64,000 bases of DNA, taken from positions 372,001-436,000 of the forward strand of contig JALPRQ010000002.1 of NCBI GenBank assembly GCA_023630215.1. The letters are read 5' to 3'. The notes under the pieces are model-generated. The model was not told the origin of the DNA. It did no database searches and worked only from the letters and a program-made list of their open reading frames with translations. This DNA comes from Rhodobacteraceae bacterium NBU2976 (lineage in GTDB: Bacteria > Pseudomonadota > Alphaproteobacteria > Rhodobacterales > Rhodobacteraceae). Both the position numbers and the translations under genes were made by a program. Shown piece by piece: positions 1-9,804 of this stretch; within the stretch, counting starts at the first letter, position 1, and every line of letters starts with the position of its first letter.

Positions 1-682
1 CGTTTCACTGACGCGCGGCGATGCGTTACTGGTCAGTCACGACCTTCCAGTGACCTCTAAAATCACGAAAGCCAGCCCAGAATGCCCGTACCTCGCGCTT
101 ATTCTGTCGTTGGACATTGGGCTTGTTCGCAGCCTTTACGACCAAGTGGGCGAGGTCGCGTCCGATGACGCCCATGCCAAATCCCTGTCGAAAAGCCAAG
201 CTGATCCAGCATGGATTGAACCGCTGACACGCTATATAAGGTTAGCTGACAATCGGTTAGAGGCTCAGGTGCTCGGCCCGCTTATCCTCAAGGAAATCCA
301 CTTTCGGCTGCTGATGTCGCCGATGGGTGGCATGCTAAGGAACCTGCTGTCGGTTGACAGCCACGCCAGTCGCATTGCCAAGGCCATCGCCAGAATCAGG
401 GCAAAGTTCCGTGAACCGCTGGTTGTTGCAGACCTTGCGAAACTTACAGGCATGAGCCAATCCTCGTTTCACGAACATTTCAAGGCGATCACTGGCACAA
501 CGCCGCTGCAATACCAAAAAGACCTGAGAATGATCGAAGCGCGCAACCTGCTGGCCCGTGGTGTACATACGGTCTCGGTCGCCGGGTTCGAAGTCGGGTA
601 TGAAAGCCCCACACATTTTAGTCGCGATTATTCCCGAAAGTTCGGTTGCTCGCCCAAACATCATCTTGCCCAGGCTCTTTAG
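1..682 (+). CDS. AraC-family transcriptional regulator (5' partial)
   Basis: Probable DNA-binding regulator of unknown target. The frame is open to the window edge: bases 2-49 read VSLTRGDALLVSHDLP and run straight into the protein, so the GTG at 50 is an internal Val and the true start lies upstream. The N-terminal part matches the AraC-type effector-domain family (AraC_N) and the last ~100 residues form the double helix-turn-helix (ADLAKLTGMSQSSFHEHFK, then VGYESPTHFSRDYSRKFG). The stop lies 25 bp before the antiporter start; co-transcription is possible but unproven. The effector cannot be inferred. Confidence 0.9.
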   Translation, partial: VSLTRGDALLVSHDLPVTSKITKASPECPYLALILSLDIGLVRSLYDQVGEVASDDAHAKSLSKSQADPAWIEPLTRYIRLADNRLEAQVLGPLILKEIHFRLLMSPMGGMLRNLLSVDSHASRIAKAIARIRAKFREPLVVADLAKLTGMSQSSFHEHFKAITGTTPLQYQKDLRMIEARNLLARGVHTVSVAGFEVGYESPTHFSRDYSRKFGCSPKHHLAQAL

Positions 683-707
683 GCCGCCGTCTCACAAAGG
701 ATCACCC

Positions 708-2582
708 ATGACCGCAGAATTCATGTTTATCACCTTCACCCTGTTTCTGGCCGGTATGATCGCTGTTCCACTGGCCTCGCGCTTTGGTCTTGGCTCGGTT
801 CTTGGCTATTTGATCGCTGGCATTGTAATCGGGCCGGTCCTTCACTGGGCAGGTGTGGATGTTGTTGCGCTGCAACATTTCACCGAATTTGGCGTTGTCA
901 TGATGCTGTTCGTGATCGGGCTGGAAATGCAGCCCAAGGTCCTGTGGGCCATGCGGGCACGGATATTCCTGCTTGGTGGATTACAAGTCGGGGCAACGGC
1001 GGCCGGGGTCATGGCGGTGGCGATGATTTTCGGGCAGCCATGGACGGTGGCGCTGGCGATCGGCCTGATATTCGCACTGTCTTCAACCGCCATTGTGACC
1101 CAAACGATGAACGAAAAAGGCTTGATGCGAAGCGATGGCGGGCAGGCGAGCTTTTCTGTCCTTCTGTTTCAGGATATCGCCGTGATCCCCATGTTGGCGC
1201 TGATCCCGCTATTGGCCCTGCCCGAGCTGTCAGAGGCCTTAAGCCACGGCGACACGCACGGCAGTGACCATGGCGAAGCAGGCCTATCCCTAAACCTTGT
1301 CGAAGGACTCCCCGGCTGGCAAACGGCGCTGCTTACCTTGGCGGCGGTTGGGTTGGTCATTCTAGCGGGACGCTATCTGACCGGACCGGTATTTCGCTAT
1401 ATCGCCGCGGCACGCCTGCGCGAGCTGTTCGTCAGCACGGCCCTGATGATGGTCGTTGGCATTGCGCTTTTGATGACGATGGTTGGACTGTCGCCTGCGC
1501 TTGGCACCTTCTTGGCCGGTGTCGTGATGGCTAACAGCGAATACCGGCATGAACTGGAAAGCGATATTGCCCCCTTCAAAGGCATTTTTCTGGGTGTGTT
1601 CTTCATCACCGTCGGTGCAAGTGTCGATTTTGCCCTTCTGGGGGATAACCTGTTGACGGTTTTTGGGTTGACCATTGGATTGATCGTGCTGAAAGCGGCG
1701 GTTCTGTATGTGCTTGGCCATATCTTCAAACTTGGCGGCGGTGACAAATGGCTATTTGCGCTTGGTCTCGCTCAGGCGGGCGAGTTCGGATTTGTGCTCG
1801 TCTCCTTTACCGTCGCCAACGCCGTTATTCCCGGACCCGTCGCGGATTTGTTGTTGCTTATCGTCGCATTATCGATGCTGCTTACACCTGCACTGTTCAT
1901 TTGCTACGACAAACTGATTGCACCGCGATATTCCCGCCAGCAAGCCAAGGACGCAGACGAAATCACATCGCACGCCAAGATTATCATCGCTGGGCATGGA
2001 CGATTTGGCGGGATTGTGAACCGCGCACTGCAAGCCGCAGATTACGAGACAACCGTGATCGATTACAGCAGCGAACAACTGGCCATGCTGCGCCGCTTTG
2101 GTCTCAGCGCGTATTTCGGTGATGCCACGCGCCCCGATCTTTTGCACGCGGCGGGCATCAACGAAGCCAAGGTTCTGGTGATCGCCATCGACAACAAAGA
2201 CGCCGCAACCGAGCTAACCCGCTACATTCGCAAACATCATCCGTCGGTGCATATCGTCGCCCGTGCGATTGATCGCTGGCATGTCTATGACCTTTGGGCA
2301 GCAGGATGCCGCGATATCATCCGCGAGACGTACGACAGCTCTATCCGCGCCGCCCGATCCACATTCGAAGCCATCGGCCATCAACGCCAGCAGGCCGAGC
2401 AGATGATCAGTGTATTCGAAGAATTTGATCGAAAGACGATGGTTGAAACCGCGCAGGCCTTCATCGAAAGCGAAGACCCGCACAGCGAAAACAGCACCTA
2501 TTCCACCTTTATTCGTGAACATATGGAAATGTGGGAAGAGGAGCTGAAGTCGAAAATGCGCGAGGCCAGAAACCCGACCTAA
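708..2582 (+). CDS. KefB/KefC-type cation:proton antiporter (CPA2 family)
   Basis: Inner-membrane monovalent cation/proton antiporter of 624 residues. About 12-13 hydrophobic segments fill residues 1-400 (Na_H_Exchanger fold), followed by a cytoplasmic RCK/TrkA-N nucleotide-binding domain at roughly 420-540 that begins AKIIIAGHGRFGG, a Rossmann glycine motif. The C-terminal tail is acidic and charged. An ATG at 708 is preferred to the far-upstream in-frame ATG because the membrane domain begins there and the longer form would overlap the AraC gene. Substrate (K+ or Na+) and any glutathione gating cannot be told; no partner KefF/KefG gene is adjacent. Confidence 0.9.
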   Translation: MTAEFMFITFTLFLAGMIAVPLASRFGLGSVLGYLIAGIVIGPVLHWAGVDVVALQHFTEFGVVMMLFVIGLEMQPKVLWAMRARIFLLGGLQVGATAAGVMAVAMIFGQPWTVALAIGLIFALSSTAIVTQTMNEKGLMRSDGGQASFSVLLFQDIAVIPMLALIPLLALPELSEALSHGDTHGSDHGEAGLSLNLVEGLPGWQTALLTLAAVGLVILAGRYLTGPVFRYIAAARLRELFVSTALMMVVGIALLMTMVGLSPALGTFLAGVVMANSEYRHELESDIAPFKGIFLGVFFITVGASVDFALLGDNLLTVFGLTIGLIVLKAAVLYVLGHIFKLGGGDKWLFALGLAQAGEFGFVLVSFTVANAVIPGPVADLLLLIVALSMLLTPALFICYDKLIAPRYSRQQAKDADEITSHAKIIIAGHGRFGGIVNRALQAADYETTVIDYSSEQLAMLRRFGLSAYFGDATRPDLLHAAGINEAKVLVIAIDNKDAATELTRYIRKHHPSVHIVARAIDRWHVYDLWAAGCRDIIRETYDSSIRAARSTFEAIGHQRQQAEQMISVFEEFDRKTMVETAQAFIESEDPHSENSTYSTFIREHMEMWEEELKSKMREARNPT

Positions 2583-2620
2583 GACGCACAATAGCGGCAA
2601 TCCGAACATCATCCAAATTT

Positions 2621-2708
2621 TGGTGCCCGCTGCCGGAATCGAACCGGCACAGCCTTGCGGCCGAGGGATTTTAAGTCCCTTGTGTCTACCAGTTTCACCA
2701 AGCGGGCA
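2621..2708 (-). tRNA. tRNA-Leu (UAA anticodon)
   Basis: The reverse complement folds as a long-variable-arm tRNA. The acceptor TGCCCGC pairs with GCGGGCA, the D-arm is followed by the anticodon loop CTTAAAA (anticodon UAA), then a class II variable arm, a GGTTCGATTCC T-arm and an encoded 3' CCA at 2621-2623. Confidence 0.96.
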
Positions 2709-2753
2709 GGCAGGGCGGAAAATAGCGGTTCACCGCCCTTTGTAAAGTATCGA

Positions 2754-3515
2754 TTAGACTATCGCGCGACAGGCGTCCGTCAGATTTGTCATGCTTTGTG
2801 CCCACGGACCTTCGCCATGGCTGATCCTGCTGACACCCGATTGCGCCAGAATGTCGAACGATGGGCTTTGGTCATGTTTCAGGATATTAACCGGCAACGG
2901 AAGTTGAGACGAAATACGTGTAATCAGATCAGGCGCGTCAAGCAGCGGTACAAAGAAACCACTGGCGCCCGCGTCTGCATAAGCATGGCCCCTCTCTAGC
3001 GCTTCAGGTAAAAGGTCTGGATGCGCCTGTGGATCCCGCATTTTTAGGAACAGGTCTGTGCGGGCGTTGATGAAAAACGGAATGTCCAACGCGTCAGCAG
3101 CAGCACGAATGGCGGCGATACGGGATTGCTGCGTTTTAATATCGAATAGGCCCTCGCCACCGACAATCTGATCTTCGAAATTTATGCCGACGACACCGGT
3201 CTGGATCAGACGGGTGACATTGCTGGCCAACGGTTCCGGATCATGGGCGTATCCTCCCTCGAAATCGACCGACACCGGCACGTTGACCGTTTCGACGATA
3301 CGGGTCACGATTGTCAGCAGCAGTTCAAGCGGTATCCGCTCCCCATCTGGATATCCTTGCGCCCCGGCCACGGACCAGCTTCCGGTTGCAACGGCTTTAG
3401 CGCCAGCGTCCACGACCGCTTTGGCACTCCCCGCATCCCAGATATTGAACAGTTTCAGCGGCGCACCTTTGACGTGCAAATCCGCAAATGCGCGGGCTTT
3501 GTCGGATTGAGTCAT
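2754..3515 (-). CDS. Isocitrate lyase/PEP mutase-family protein
   Basis: A 253-residue TIM-barrel enzyme of the isocitrate lyase/PEP phosphomutase superfamily, which makes or breaks C-C or P-C bonds in 2-oxo-acid chemistry. Visible family features are FNIWDAGSAKAV near the N-terminus, the metal-site segment VSVDFEGGYA (about 80-90), INFEDQI (about 113) and FFINARTDLFL (about 150). The standard lyase motif KKCGH is absent, so this is a short, general family member (PF13714 type) whose substrate is unknown. Its ATG overlaps the ada stop by 4 nt (ATGA), so the two are translationally coupled. Confidence 0.82.
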   Translation of the reverse strand: MTQSDKARAFADLHVKGAPLKLFNIWDAGSAKAVVDAGAKAVATGSWSVAGAQGYPDGERIPLELLLTIVTRIVETVNVPVSVDFEGGYAHDPEPLASNVTRLIQTGVVGINFEDQIVGGEGLFDIKTQQSRIAAIRAAADALDIPFFINARTDLFLKMRDPQAHPDLLPEALERGHAYADAGASGFFVPLLDAPDLITRISSQLPLPVNILKHDQSPSFDILAQSGVSRISHGEGPWAQSMTNLTDACRAIV

Positions 3516-4576
3516 ATTTCCCTCTGCAATTGATAGTGTTTTTCCAGATCAATCAGCTTCTGCTTACGCCACAACCCACCACCATAGCCAGTTAATGACC
3601 CATCCGCGCCGATCACGCGATGGCAAGGGATAACGATGGCAATCTGGTTGGCACCATTGGCACGGGCCACCGCACGGGTTGCCGTCGGTTGGCCAATTTG
3701 ACGCGCAATATCGCCATAGCTGCGGGTCTGACCGGCAGGAATTTTGCACAGTGCGCGCCAGACGGAATTTGTGAAAGGCGTCCCACTGAAGGCCAGCGGC
3801 GTGTCAAAGCAGCCGCGGTTTCCGGCAAAGAACTCGGCCAGCTCCGCTTCGATCTGATCCGTTGGTGCATGACGACCAAATCCGATATCGCCCTTGGCGC
3901 TGTCATGCAACTTTTTCAACTCGGTCGGCAGCGCTTTGCGATCAGCGAACTCCAACAGATGCAACGCGTTCGCATCACTAACGGCAATCATCGCGCCCAG
4001 CGGTGTGTCGATCCAGTCGGCCCTAAGCATCGCATCCTTGCGGAAGTCGGTCGGCCTCATCCCCAGCAATTTTGCAAATGCCGTGCGAAACGCACTCGGC
4101 GATGAAAACCCCGCATCAAATTGTGCCTCCGTTACGCTACCACCGCTCGACAGGGTCGAAGCTCCGTCCCGCACCCGTCGCAGCCGCGCCATTTCCAGAA
4201 ATGTCATCCCGAAGTGTCGCCGGAAACTGCGCCGCACGGTTGACGGATCAAATCCGCGCGCGATCACGTCTGCCTCGGACCAGCGATGGGTCGGTTTTTC
4301 CTCCAACGCCGCCAACAGCATCTGCACGGCCGGATCAGTTTCGGCGGCGGGGGCCAGTGGATGACAGCGCTTGCAGGGGCGATATCCTGCCTCCAGACAT
4401 TCGCCAACGGTTTCATAGAAATGACAGTTTTCGGGGTTGGGTTTGCGCGCCGGGCAGGTCAGGCGGCAGAATATTCCGGTGGAACTGACGCCAACAAACA
4501 CCCGCCCGTCATAGCTCGGATCACGCGCCAAAAGGGCGGCGTAAAGGGTATCGTGATCTGGCAAGGTAAACAGCAT
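3512..4576 (-). CDS. ada: Bifunctional Ada: methyl-DNA regulator and O6-methylguanine methyltransferase
   Basis: Full-length Ada of 354 residues. The N-terminal zinc domain takes methyl groups from phosphotriesters (Cys37, Cys41, Cys68, Cys71 as ligands; Cys37 expected to be the acceptor). An AraC-type helix-turn-helix follows at ~85-180, and the C-terminal methyltransferase domain has PCHRVIG with acceptor Cys318. In the family, methylation converts Ada into an activator of the alkylation response and it also repairs O6-methylguanine directly. It precedes the PEP-mutase-family gene with a 4-nt overlap, an unusual partner for a repair gene. Confidence 0.95.
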   Translation of the reverse strand: MLFTLPDHDTLYAALLARDPSYDGRVFVGVSSTGIFCRLTCPARKPNPENCHFYETVGECLEAGYRPCKRCHPLAPAAETDPAVQMLLAALEEKPTHRWSEADVIARGFDPSTVRRSFRRHFGMTFLEMARLRRVRDGASTLSSGGSVTEAQFDAGFSSPSAFRTAFAKLLGMRPTDFRKDAMLRADWIDTPLGAMIAVSDANALHLLEFADRKALPTELKKLHDSAKGDIGFGRHAPTDQIEAELAEFFAGNRGCFDTPLAFSGTPFTNSVWRALCKIPAGQTRSYGDIARQIGQPTATRAVARANGANQIAIVIPCHRVIGADGSLTGYGGGLWRKQKLIDLEKHYQLQREI

Positions 4577-4626
4577 GGCACTGCTATAGCTGGATTCGTG
4601 CGCCCTGTCCGTCGAAGATCGGGCGT

Positions 4627-4992
4627 TTATTCGCTTTTTCTGTCCGAGGAATGATTAACCCCATCACCCCACGCCACCGGTTCCAGATCACGGGGGTTAA
4701 TCCCCTCGATACAGCCAGCATTCACGCCATATTCATTGGGGTTGGATCGCCTCTGATGATGCGTATAGATCCCACAGGTTTTGCAGAAATAATGTTTCGC
4801 TGTGTTGGTGTTGAACTGGTAAAGGGCCAGATTGTCCGCCCCCTTCACCACCTGCAACTGATCCACCGGAACCGCCAGCATGATCGCCCCTTTGCGCCGA
4901 CATAGCGAGCAATCACACCGACTGACCCGCCACGGTTTGGGCGCGGTAAACTCCAGCGCAACGGCCCCGCAATGGCAGATGGCGCGGGTCAT
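4627..4992 (-). CDS. GFA-family zinc protein
   Basis: A 121-residue protein of the GFA (Gfa-like/CENP-V) fold. Zinc-ligand cysteines are in [10 protein letters not shown] near residue 7, [10 protein letters not shown] near 27 and [11 protein letters not shown] near 70. Despite the family name, most members are not shown to be glutathione-dependent formaldehyde-activating enzymes, so function is left open. Its ATG overlaps the metG stop by 4 nt, making it the second gene of a metG operon. Confidence 0.88.
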   Translation of the reverse strand: MTRAICHCGAVALEFTAPKPWRVSRCDCSLCRRKGAIMLAVPVDQLQVVKGADNLALYQFNTNTAKHYFCKTCGIYTHHQRRSNPNEYGVNAGCIEGINPRDLEPVAWGDGVNHSSDRKSE

Positions 4993-6701
4993 TCGCCAGC
5001 GAACCTGGCTTCCAGCGCCTCGCGGGTCTCGTCAGCGATTTTTGTGAACAGGACGTCTGGTGTGGTGAACGCATGCCCCGGGGCAAGCGCTGCCATCGCA
5101 TTTGGCAAGTCATCAGGCCATTTCGTACCTTCGGCATTCATCGCCGTCAGCATGGCAGCCGCCGCATCCGGGATAAACGGTTCCGACAGCACAGCGTAAA
5201 GCGGGATCAGGTTCAGGGCAAAGCGGACAATCGCGGCAGCAGCCTCGGGGTCTTCTTTATAAACGCTCCACGGAGCAGCCGCTTGAAGATATTCGTTACC
5301 CGCAACCCAAATCGCCCGCAGCTCTGCCGTCGCTTTGCGAATTTCGATGGATTCCATGTGGGTCTGATATGCGGTCAGGCGTTTGCCAATCTCGGCAATC
5401 ACAGCATCCTCTGCCGCACCGTATTCGCCACCCGCCGGAACCTCTTCGCCCCATTTGGAGCGGCAGAATTTCGTCACCCGCGACACAAAATTCCCCAGCA
5501 CATCGGCGAGGTCTTTATTCACGCCAGCCTGAAAACTCTCCCAAGTGAAATCACTGTCATTGCTTTCGGGTGCGTTGGACAGCAGCCACCAACGCCAGTA
5601 ATCGCTGGGCATAATTTCCAGCGCCTGATCCATGAACACGCCGCGCCCTTGCGAGGTGGAAAACTTCCCGCCCTCGTAATTCAGCCAGTTGTAGGATTTG
5701 ATGAAATCGACCAGCTTCCAGTCCTCGCCCGACCCCATGATCGTCGCAGGGAAAGACAGCGTATGGAACGGTACGTTATCCTTGCCCATGAACTGCACGT
5801 AATGCACGTCATCAGCACCCGCATCGGTGCGCCACCAGCGTTCCCAATCGGCGTCCGATTTGCCATGCGCATCCGCCCATTCGGCGGTCGCGGCAATATA
5901 TTCAATCGGCGCGTCGAACCAGACATAGAACACCTTACCGTCCATGCCGCTCCATGGTGCACCGTCAAACTGCACAGGCACGCCCCAGTTCAAATCGCGT
6001 GTAATCCCGCGATCCTGCAAGCCGTCGCCATCATGCAGCCATTTCTTCGCGATCGAGGTCGTCAGGATTGGCCAATCCTTTTTTGTGTCGATCCAAGCAT
6101 CCAGTTGATCGCGCATCTTGGACTGACGCAGATAAAGATGCTTGGTGTCGCGAACCTCCAAATCGGTCGAGCCAGACACGGCCGAGCGCGGGTTGATCAG
6201 GTCGGTTGGGTCCAACTGCTTCGTGCAATTCTCGCATTGGTCACCGCGGGCGTTTTCGAACCCGCAGTTCGGGCAGGTCCCTTCGATATAGCGATCCGGC
6301 AAGAAACGCCCGTCAGCGTTGGAATAGACCTGACTTTCAGTGATTTCTTCGATCAGTCCCGCTTCCCACAGCTTCACCGCCAGATGCTGGGTCAGCTTGT
6401 GATTCCGATCCGACGAAGACCGCCCGAAATGGTCAAACGACAGGCGGAACCCGTCGGCGATATCCTTCTGGACCTGCCACATATCCGCACAGAACTCCGC
6501 CACCGGCTTCCCGGCCTTGGCCGCTGCCAGCTCTGCCGGGGTGCCATGTTCGTCGGTTGCACAGATATACATCACCTCATGCCCGCGCGCCCGCATATAG
6601 CGGGCATAGGCGTCCGAGGGCAGCTGACTGCCCACCAGATTGCCCAGATGCTTGATCCCATTGATATACGGCAGGGCGGAGGTGATCAGGATACGCGACA
6701 T
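4989..6701 (-). CDS. metG: Methionyl-tRNA synthetase
   Basis: Charges tRNA-Met in the cytosol. The 570-residue sequence has the class I HIGH-type signature HLGN near residue 18, a four-cysteine zinc knuckle ([17 protein letters not shown], about 143-159) and a KMSKS-type loop KFSTSQ near 350, followed by the anticodon-binding helical domain. It lacks the C-terminal tRNA-binding extension (about 100 residues) of E. coli MetG. It is the promoter-proximal gene before the GFA gene. Confidence 0.97.
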   Translation of the reverse strand: MSRILITSALPYINGIKHLGNLVGSQLPSDAYARYMRARGHEVMYICATDEHGTPAELAAAKAGKPVAEFCADMWQVQKDIADGFRLSFDHFGRSSSDRNHKLTQHLAVKLWEAGLIEEITESQVYSNADGRFLPDRYIEGTCPNCGFENARGDQCENCTKQLDPTDLINPRSAVSGSTDLEVRDTKHLYLRQSKMRDQLDAWIDTKKDWPILTTSIAKKWLHDGDGLQDRGITRDLNWGVPVQFDGAPWSGMDGKVFYVWFDAPIEYIAATAEWADAHGKSDADWERWWRTDAGADDVHYVQFMGKDNVPFHTLSFPATIMGSGEDWKLVDFIKSYNWLNYEGGKFSTSQGRGVFMDQALEIMPSDYWRWWLLSNAPESNDSDFTWESFQAGVNKDLADVLGNFVSRVTKFCRSKWGEEVPAGGEYGAAEDAVIAEIGKRLTAYQTHMESIEIRKATAELRAIWVAGNEYLQAAAPWSVYKEDPEAAAAIVRFALNLIPLYAVLSEPFIPDAAAAMLTAMNAEGTKWPDDLPNAMAALAPGHAFTTPDVLFTKIADETREALEARFAGE

Positions 6702-6813
6702 TCTTCATCCTTTGGTCTGTGTCAGCGCGGTTTATCCCGTTTCGAACGCACTGGCCAGTTTGTTTTGCAGGAAAAGATAGCTATATCCTTCTTACAAATT
6801 TCAAAGGCTGTAT

Positions 6814-7557
6814 ATGTTCCCAATCCGCGACCATAACCCGTCTGAACGTTTCCCGATTGTCACATTGGGGCTGATTGCGATCAATGTGGTCGTGTTTCTG
6901 TATAGCTACCCGTTGTCCGGCGATATGCGCGCACTGTCGGCATTTTACTATGACTGGGCCACCGTTCCTGCCTTGATCAGCGACGGGCAGCAGATGCACA
7001 CGATTTTCACCTCCATGTTCCTGCATGGCGGGGTCTTGCATCTGGCGGGGAATATGCTGTTCCTGTGGATATTCGGCGACAATCTGGAGGATCAGTTCGG
7101 CCCCGTTAGGTTTCTCTTGTTCTATCTGGCCTGTGGGGTCGCGGCGGATTTCGCGCATATTCTGGCGGACCCCTCCTCGCGCATTCCAACGGTCGGGGCA
7201 TCGGGCGCTATTGCGGGGGTGATGGGCGGCTATCTGTTGCTGTTTCCCAAGGCGAAAATTGACATGATCTTTTTCATCTTCGTCTTTTTCAAACGCTTCA
7301 CCCTGCCCGCCTGGACGATGCTGGCGGTCTGGTTCGGATTGCAGTTATTCGGCGGGTTTGGTGTGGATACGTCCCAAGGTGGCGTCGCCTATTGGGCACA
7401 TGCGGGTGGGTTTGTTGCGGGATTCCTGTTGACACTTCCGGTGTTTCTGGCCCGGCATGGAACCGAATACTGGCGTAAAACCGACGGCCACCCGCCCCAT
7501 CCACCCACCTTTGAAACCCGCGAAACGCCGATCCCGTCCGTCAGACGACGACGCTGA
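6814..7557 (+). CDS. Rhomboid-family intramembrane serine protease
   Basis: A 247-residue membrane protein with about six transmembrane segments. The catalytic serine is Ser130 in GASGAIAGVMGG and the partner histidine is His196 in AHAGGF; the conserved HLAGNMLFL segment of TM2 is at ~76-84. Rhomboids cut transmembrane helices within the bilayer; the substrate is unknown. It is transcribed alone, divergent from metG across about 110 bp. Confidence 0.93.
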   Translation: MFPIRDHNPSERFPIVTLGLIAINVVVFLYSYPLSGDMRALSAFYYDWATVPALISDGQQMHTIFTSMFLHGGVLHLAGNMLFLWIFGDNLEDQFGPVRFLLFYLACGVAADFAHILADPSSRIPTVGASGAIAGVMGGYLLLFPKAKIDMIFFIFVFFKRFTLPAWTMLAVWFGLQLFGGFGVDTSQGGVAYWAHAGGFVAGFLLTLPVFLARHGTEYWRKTDGHPPHPPTFETRETPIPSVRRRR

Positions 7558-7572
7558 TGCAGGTTATCCACG

Positions 7573-8382
7573 CTATGTCATTGGACGCAGAATGTAGACT
7601 GTGAAGAGCAGACTCAAAACCGTGCCAAAATCGTAAGCATTCATAACTTTGACGTCCATGCTCGTGACCCAGAGTTCGGGACCTGTTGGGCCATCCTCTG
7701 CGATCATTGCGTAGCGGAGTGTTTCGATATCCGCCAAGACCGGATCGGGCGAGACAGAGGAAAAATGTGCGGTCAAAAACGCCGTGATCGTGGCAAAGTC
7801 ATCTTCGGTGACCCCGCCAAGCAGCGCATCAAAGCCGCAGGTGACAACCGCCTCCATTTCTGCGGGGAATGCGGGGCTGTCCTCCAGCGGACGCCGAATG
7901 AGGTTCGTCGTCGAGAAGTCTAACACTCGCAACAAGCCTTCATTTGGATTGGGACCAATGTCCGGGCCTATTTCCAGCCAAAGCGTTTGGTCCTCTCGCA
8001 GGCGCTGTGCCATCTCGGCCTCGTACCGTGTACAGACCGCAGCAACGTCTGCCTGAAGCGGTTCGATATTCTGACCGTTGGCGACAGCCATCATGTCAAG
8101 ATTGGCGATATAGGTGATATCCCCACCCAACGGCGCGGATATTGGCGTTCCGTCTACAATGGTCACTTCGTAAACTGGCCTCTGTACGTGGACGGACATT
8201 GCCCCGGGCAAGTCCGTCATGATCCTATCGGCGTAGGCGTCGGGCGGAAGTGACGCGTTCAAGGCCAACGAAAGGACATTTTGCAGAAAACCATCGTCCA
8301 ACTTGATCGGTGTCTGCGCACTGGTCATTCCCCCAACAAACATAAAATACGAAAGCAGGGCAACAAGACGCAGACACCACAT
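7573..8382 (-). CDS. Exported protein of unknown function
   Basis: Not recognised. The 269-residue protein starts with a hydrophobic signal segment (MWCLRLVALLSYFMFVGG) ending at about the SAQTP cleavage-like site, followed by a soluble region with few obvious repeats. The ATG at 8382 is chosen over the GTG at 8400 because GAGG lies 7 nt before it and it starts just after the argF stop. It is the last gene of the argD-GNAT-argF run, so it is probably co-transcribed with them, but nothing ties it to arginine metabolism. Confidence 0.65.
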   Translation of the reverse strand: MWCLRLVALLSYFMFVGGMTSAQTPIKLDDGFLQNVLSLALNASLPPDAYADRIMTDLPGAMSVHVQRPVYEVTIVDGTPISAPLGGDITYIANLDMMAVANGQNIEPLQADVAAVCTRYEAEMAQRLREDQTLWLEIGPDIGPNPNEGLLRVLDFSTTNLIRRPLEDSPAFPAEMEAVVTCGFDALLGGVTEDDFATITAFLTAHFSSVSPDPVLADIETLRYAMIAEDGPTGPELWVTSMDVKVMNAYDFGTVLSLLFTVYILRPMT

Positions 8383-8384
8383 TT

Positions 8385-9311
8385 TTAAACCTCGAGACAC
8401 CAGCGCATGATGGCCTTTTGCGCATGAAGACGGTTTTCCGCCTCGTCAAACACGACAGAATTCGGGCCGTCCATGACCTCGGACGTCGCTTCTTCGCCGC
8501 GATGCGCGGGCAGGCAATGCATGAACAGCGACTTTTCGTCCGCCTTCTCCATCAGCGCCTTATTCACCTGATAGGGGCGCAACTGGTTATGGCGGCGTTC
8601 CCGCGCGGTCTGGCTGTCATGCATGGAAATCCACGTATCTGTCACCACCAGATCCGCATCATCGACCGACGCCTCTGCATCCCGTTCAATCCGAACGGGA
8701 CGGCCCTGCGCCTCGGCCCATGCCATCAGCTTGGGATCGGGGTCCAGCGTTTCGGGTCCGGCAAATGTCAAATCGAAGCCAAAGGCCGGCGCCGCGTGAA
8801 CGAAGCTCGCAAACACATTGTTGCCGTCCCCAAGCCACGTGATCTTGGCATCCTTGATCGGGCCGCGATGTTCCTCGAACGTCATGATATCGGCCATGAT
8901 CTGGCAAGGGTGGCTTTTATTGGTCAGGCCGTTGATCACCGGAACGGTGGCATATTCGGCCATTTCTTCGAGCGTTGCGGGTTCAAACGTGCGGATCATG
9001 ATCAGATCGACATAGCGCGACAATACGCGGGCCGTGTCGGCAATCGTCTCGCCATGGCCCAGCTGCATGTCCGCGCCCGACAGCACCATTGTTTGCCCGC
9101 CCATCTGTCGCACGCCAACGTCGAACGACACGCGCGTCCGGGTAGAGGGCTTTTCGAAGATCAGCGCAACAATATGGTTCGCCAGCGGCTGTTCCGCATC
9201 CGGCGTGCCCTTTAGCTGCCCTTTGCGGGCATCCTTCATGGTGCGCGCATGATCAATCATATGCCGCAAGTCGGCGGCATCAGTTGTGTGGATATCGAGG
9301 AAATGTCTCAT
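8385..9311 (-). CDS. argF: Ornithine carbamoyltransferase
   Basis: Makes citrulline from ornithine and carbamoyl phosphate in arginine biosynthesis. The 308-residue sequence has the carbamoyl-phosphate motif STRTRVSFD (about 55), HPCQIMAD (about 130) and the ornithine-site [10 protein letters not shown] near 265. The ATG at 9311 is preferred to the GTG nine bases upstream because GAGG lies 8 nt before it. It lies downstream of the GNAT gene and argD on the same strand. Confidence 0.97.
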   Translation of the reverse strand: MRHFLDIHTTDAADLRHMIDHARTMKDARKGQLKGTPDAEQPLANHIVALIFEKPSTRTRVSFDVGVRQMGGQTMVLSGADMQLGHGETIADTARVLSRYVDLIMIRTFEPATLEEMAEYATVPVINGLTNKSHPCQIMADIMTFEEHRGPIKDAKITWLGDGNNVFASFVHAAPAFGFDLTFAGPETLDPDPKLMAWAEAQGRPVRIERDAEASVDDADLVVTDTWISMHDSQTARERRHNQLRPYQVNKALMEKADEKSLFMHCLPAHRGEEATSEVMDGPNSVVFDEAENRLHAQKAIMRWCLEV

Positions 9312-9324
9312 TTCCGTCACCTCT

Positions 9325-9804
9325 TTACTGGTAGGTCAGGACGACAACTTTCTGTCCGTCTTCGTCTGTCCGAACCCGTGGATTTTGGAACCCGGCCTTT
9401 TGATAGGCGGCAATTGCGCGGGTATTTTCCGCGCCCGGGTCAATGGCAATCAGCGGCACATCGGCCGCGCGAAGCTGTTCACATCGTCGTCGCAAAAATG
9501 CTGACCCATGACCCTGACCGTAATAATCAGGCTCGCCAATGTAGCACGCAATCCCCCGCCCTGCTGGCAGGTCCGCAAAATGCGGCTGGTCCCAATGGTG
9601 CAGCGGGTAATCCTGCACCAGACCAAACGGCACGCTGTCAGCTTCAACGATGCGGACATCCAGCAACGGATTGGAAATATCGCTTTCCACGCGGTCCCGC
9701 TCGGCAGGCAGGCCGAACCATTGCTGAACGTCAGGCGTGACAAGCCAGCGGTGCAACATATCTGTGTCCGCTGGTGTCGCTGTCCTGAACTGATAGTCAG
9801 GCAT
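9325..9804 (-). CDS. GNAT-family N-acetyltransferase
   Basis: A 159-residue acyl-CoA-dependent acetyltransferase. The N-terminal half ([21 protein letters not shown]) and the acetyl-CoA-binding region ([16 protein letters not shown], near 90-105) resemble the aminoglycoside 6'-N-acetyltransferase/RimJ-like branch, including [14 protein letters not shown] near 125. The substrate is not determinable; lying between argD and argF, a role in amine or amino-acid acetylation is possible but speculative. Its ATG overlaps the argD stop by 8 nt (ATGCCTGA). Confidence 0.85.
   Translation of the reverse strand: MPDYQFRTATPADTDMLHRWLVTPDVQQWFGLPAERDRVESDISNPLLDVRIVEADSVPFGLVQDYPLHHWDQPHFADLPAGRGIACYIGEPDYYGQGHGSAFLRRRCEQLRAADVPLIAIDPGAENTRAIAAYQKAGFQNPRVRTDEDGQKVVVLTYQ

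Noticed and set aside
2709-2753. GGGCGG...CCGCCC hairpin after the tRNA-Leu as a terminator
   Set aside because: The stem is only 6 bp with a 14-nt loop and lacks a clean U-run; evidence is too weak to list.
5073-6836. A 587-codon open frame on the plus strand
   Set aside because: It is antisense to metG, low in complexity for a real protein (Arg/His-rich) and has no ribosome site; metG has clear domains.
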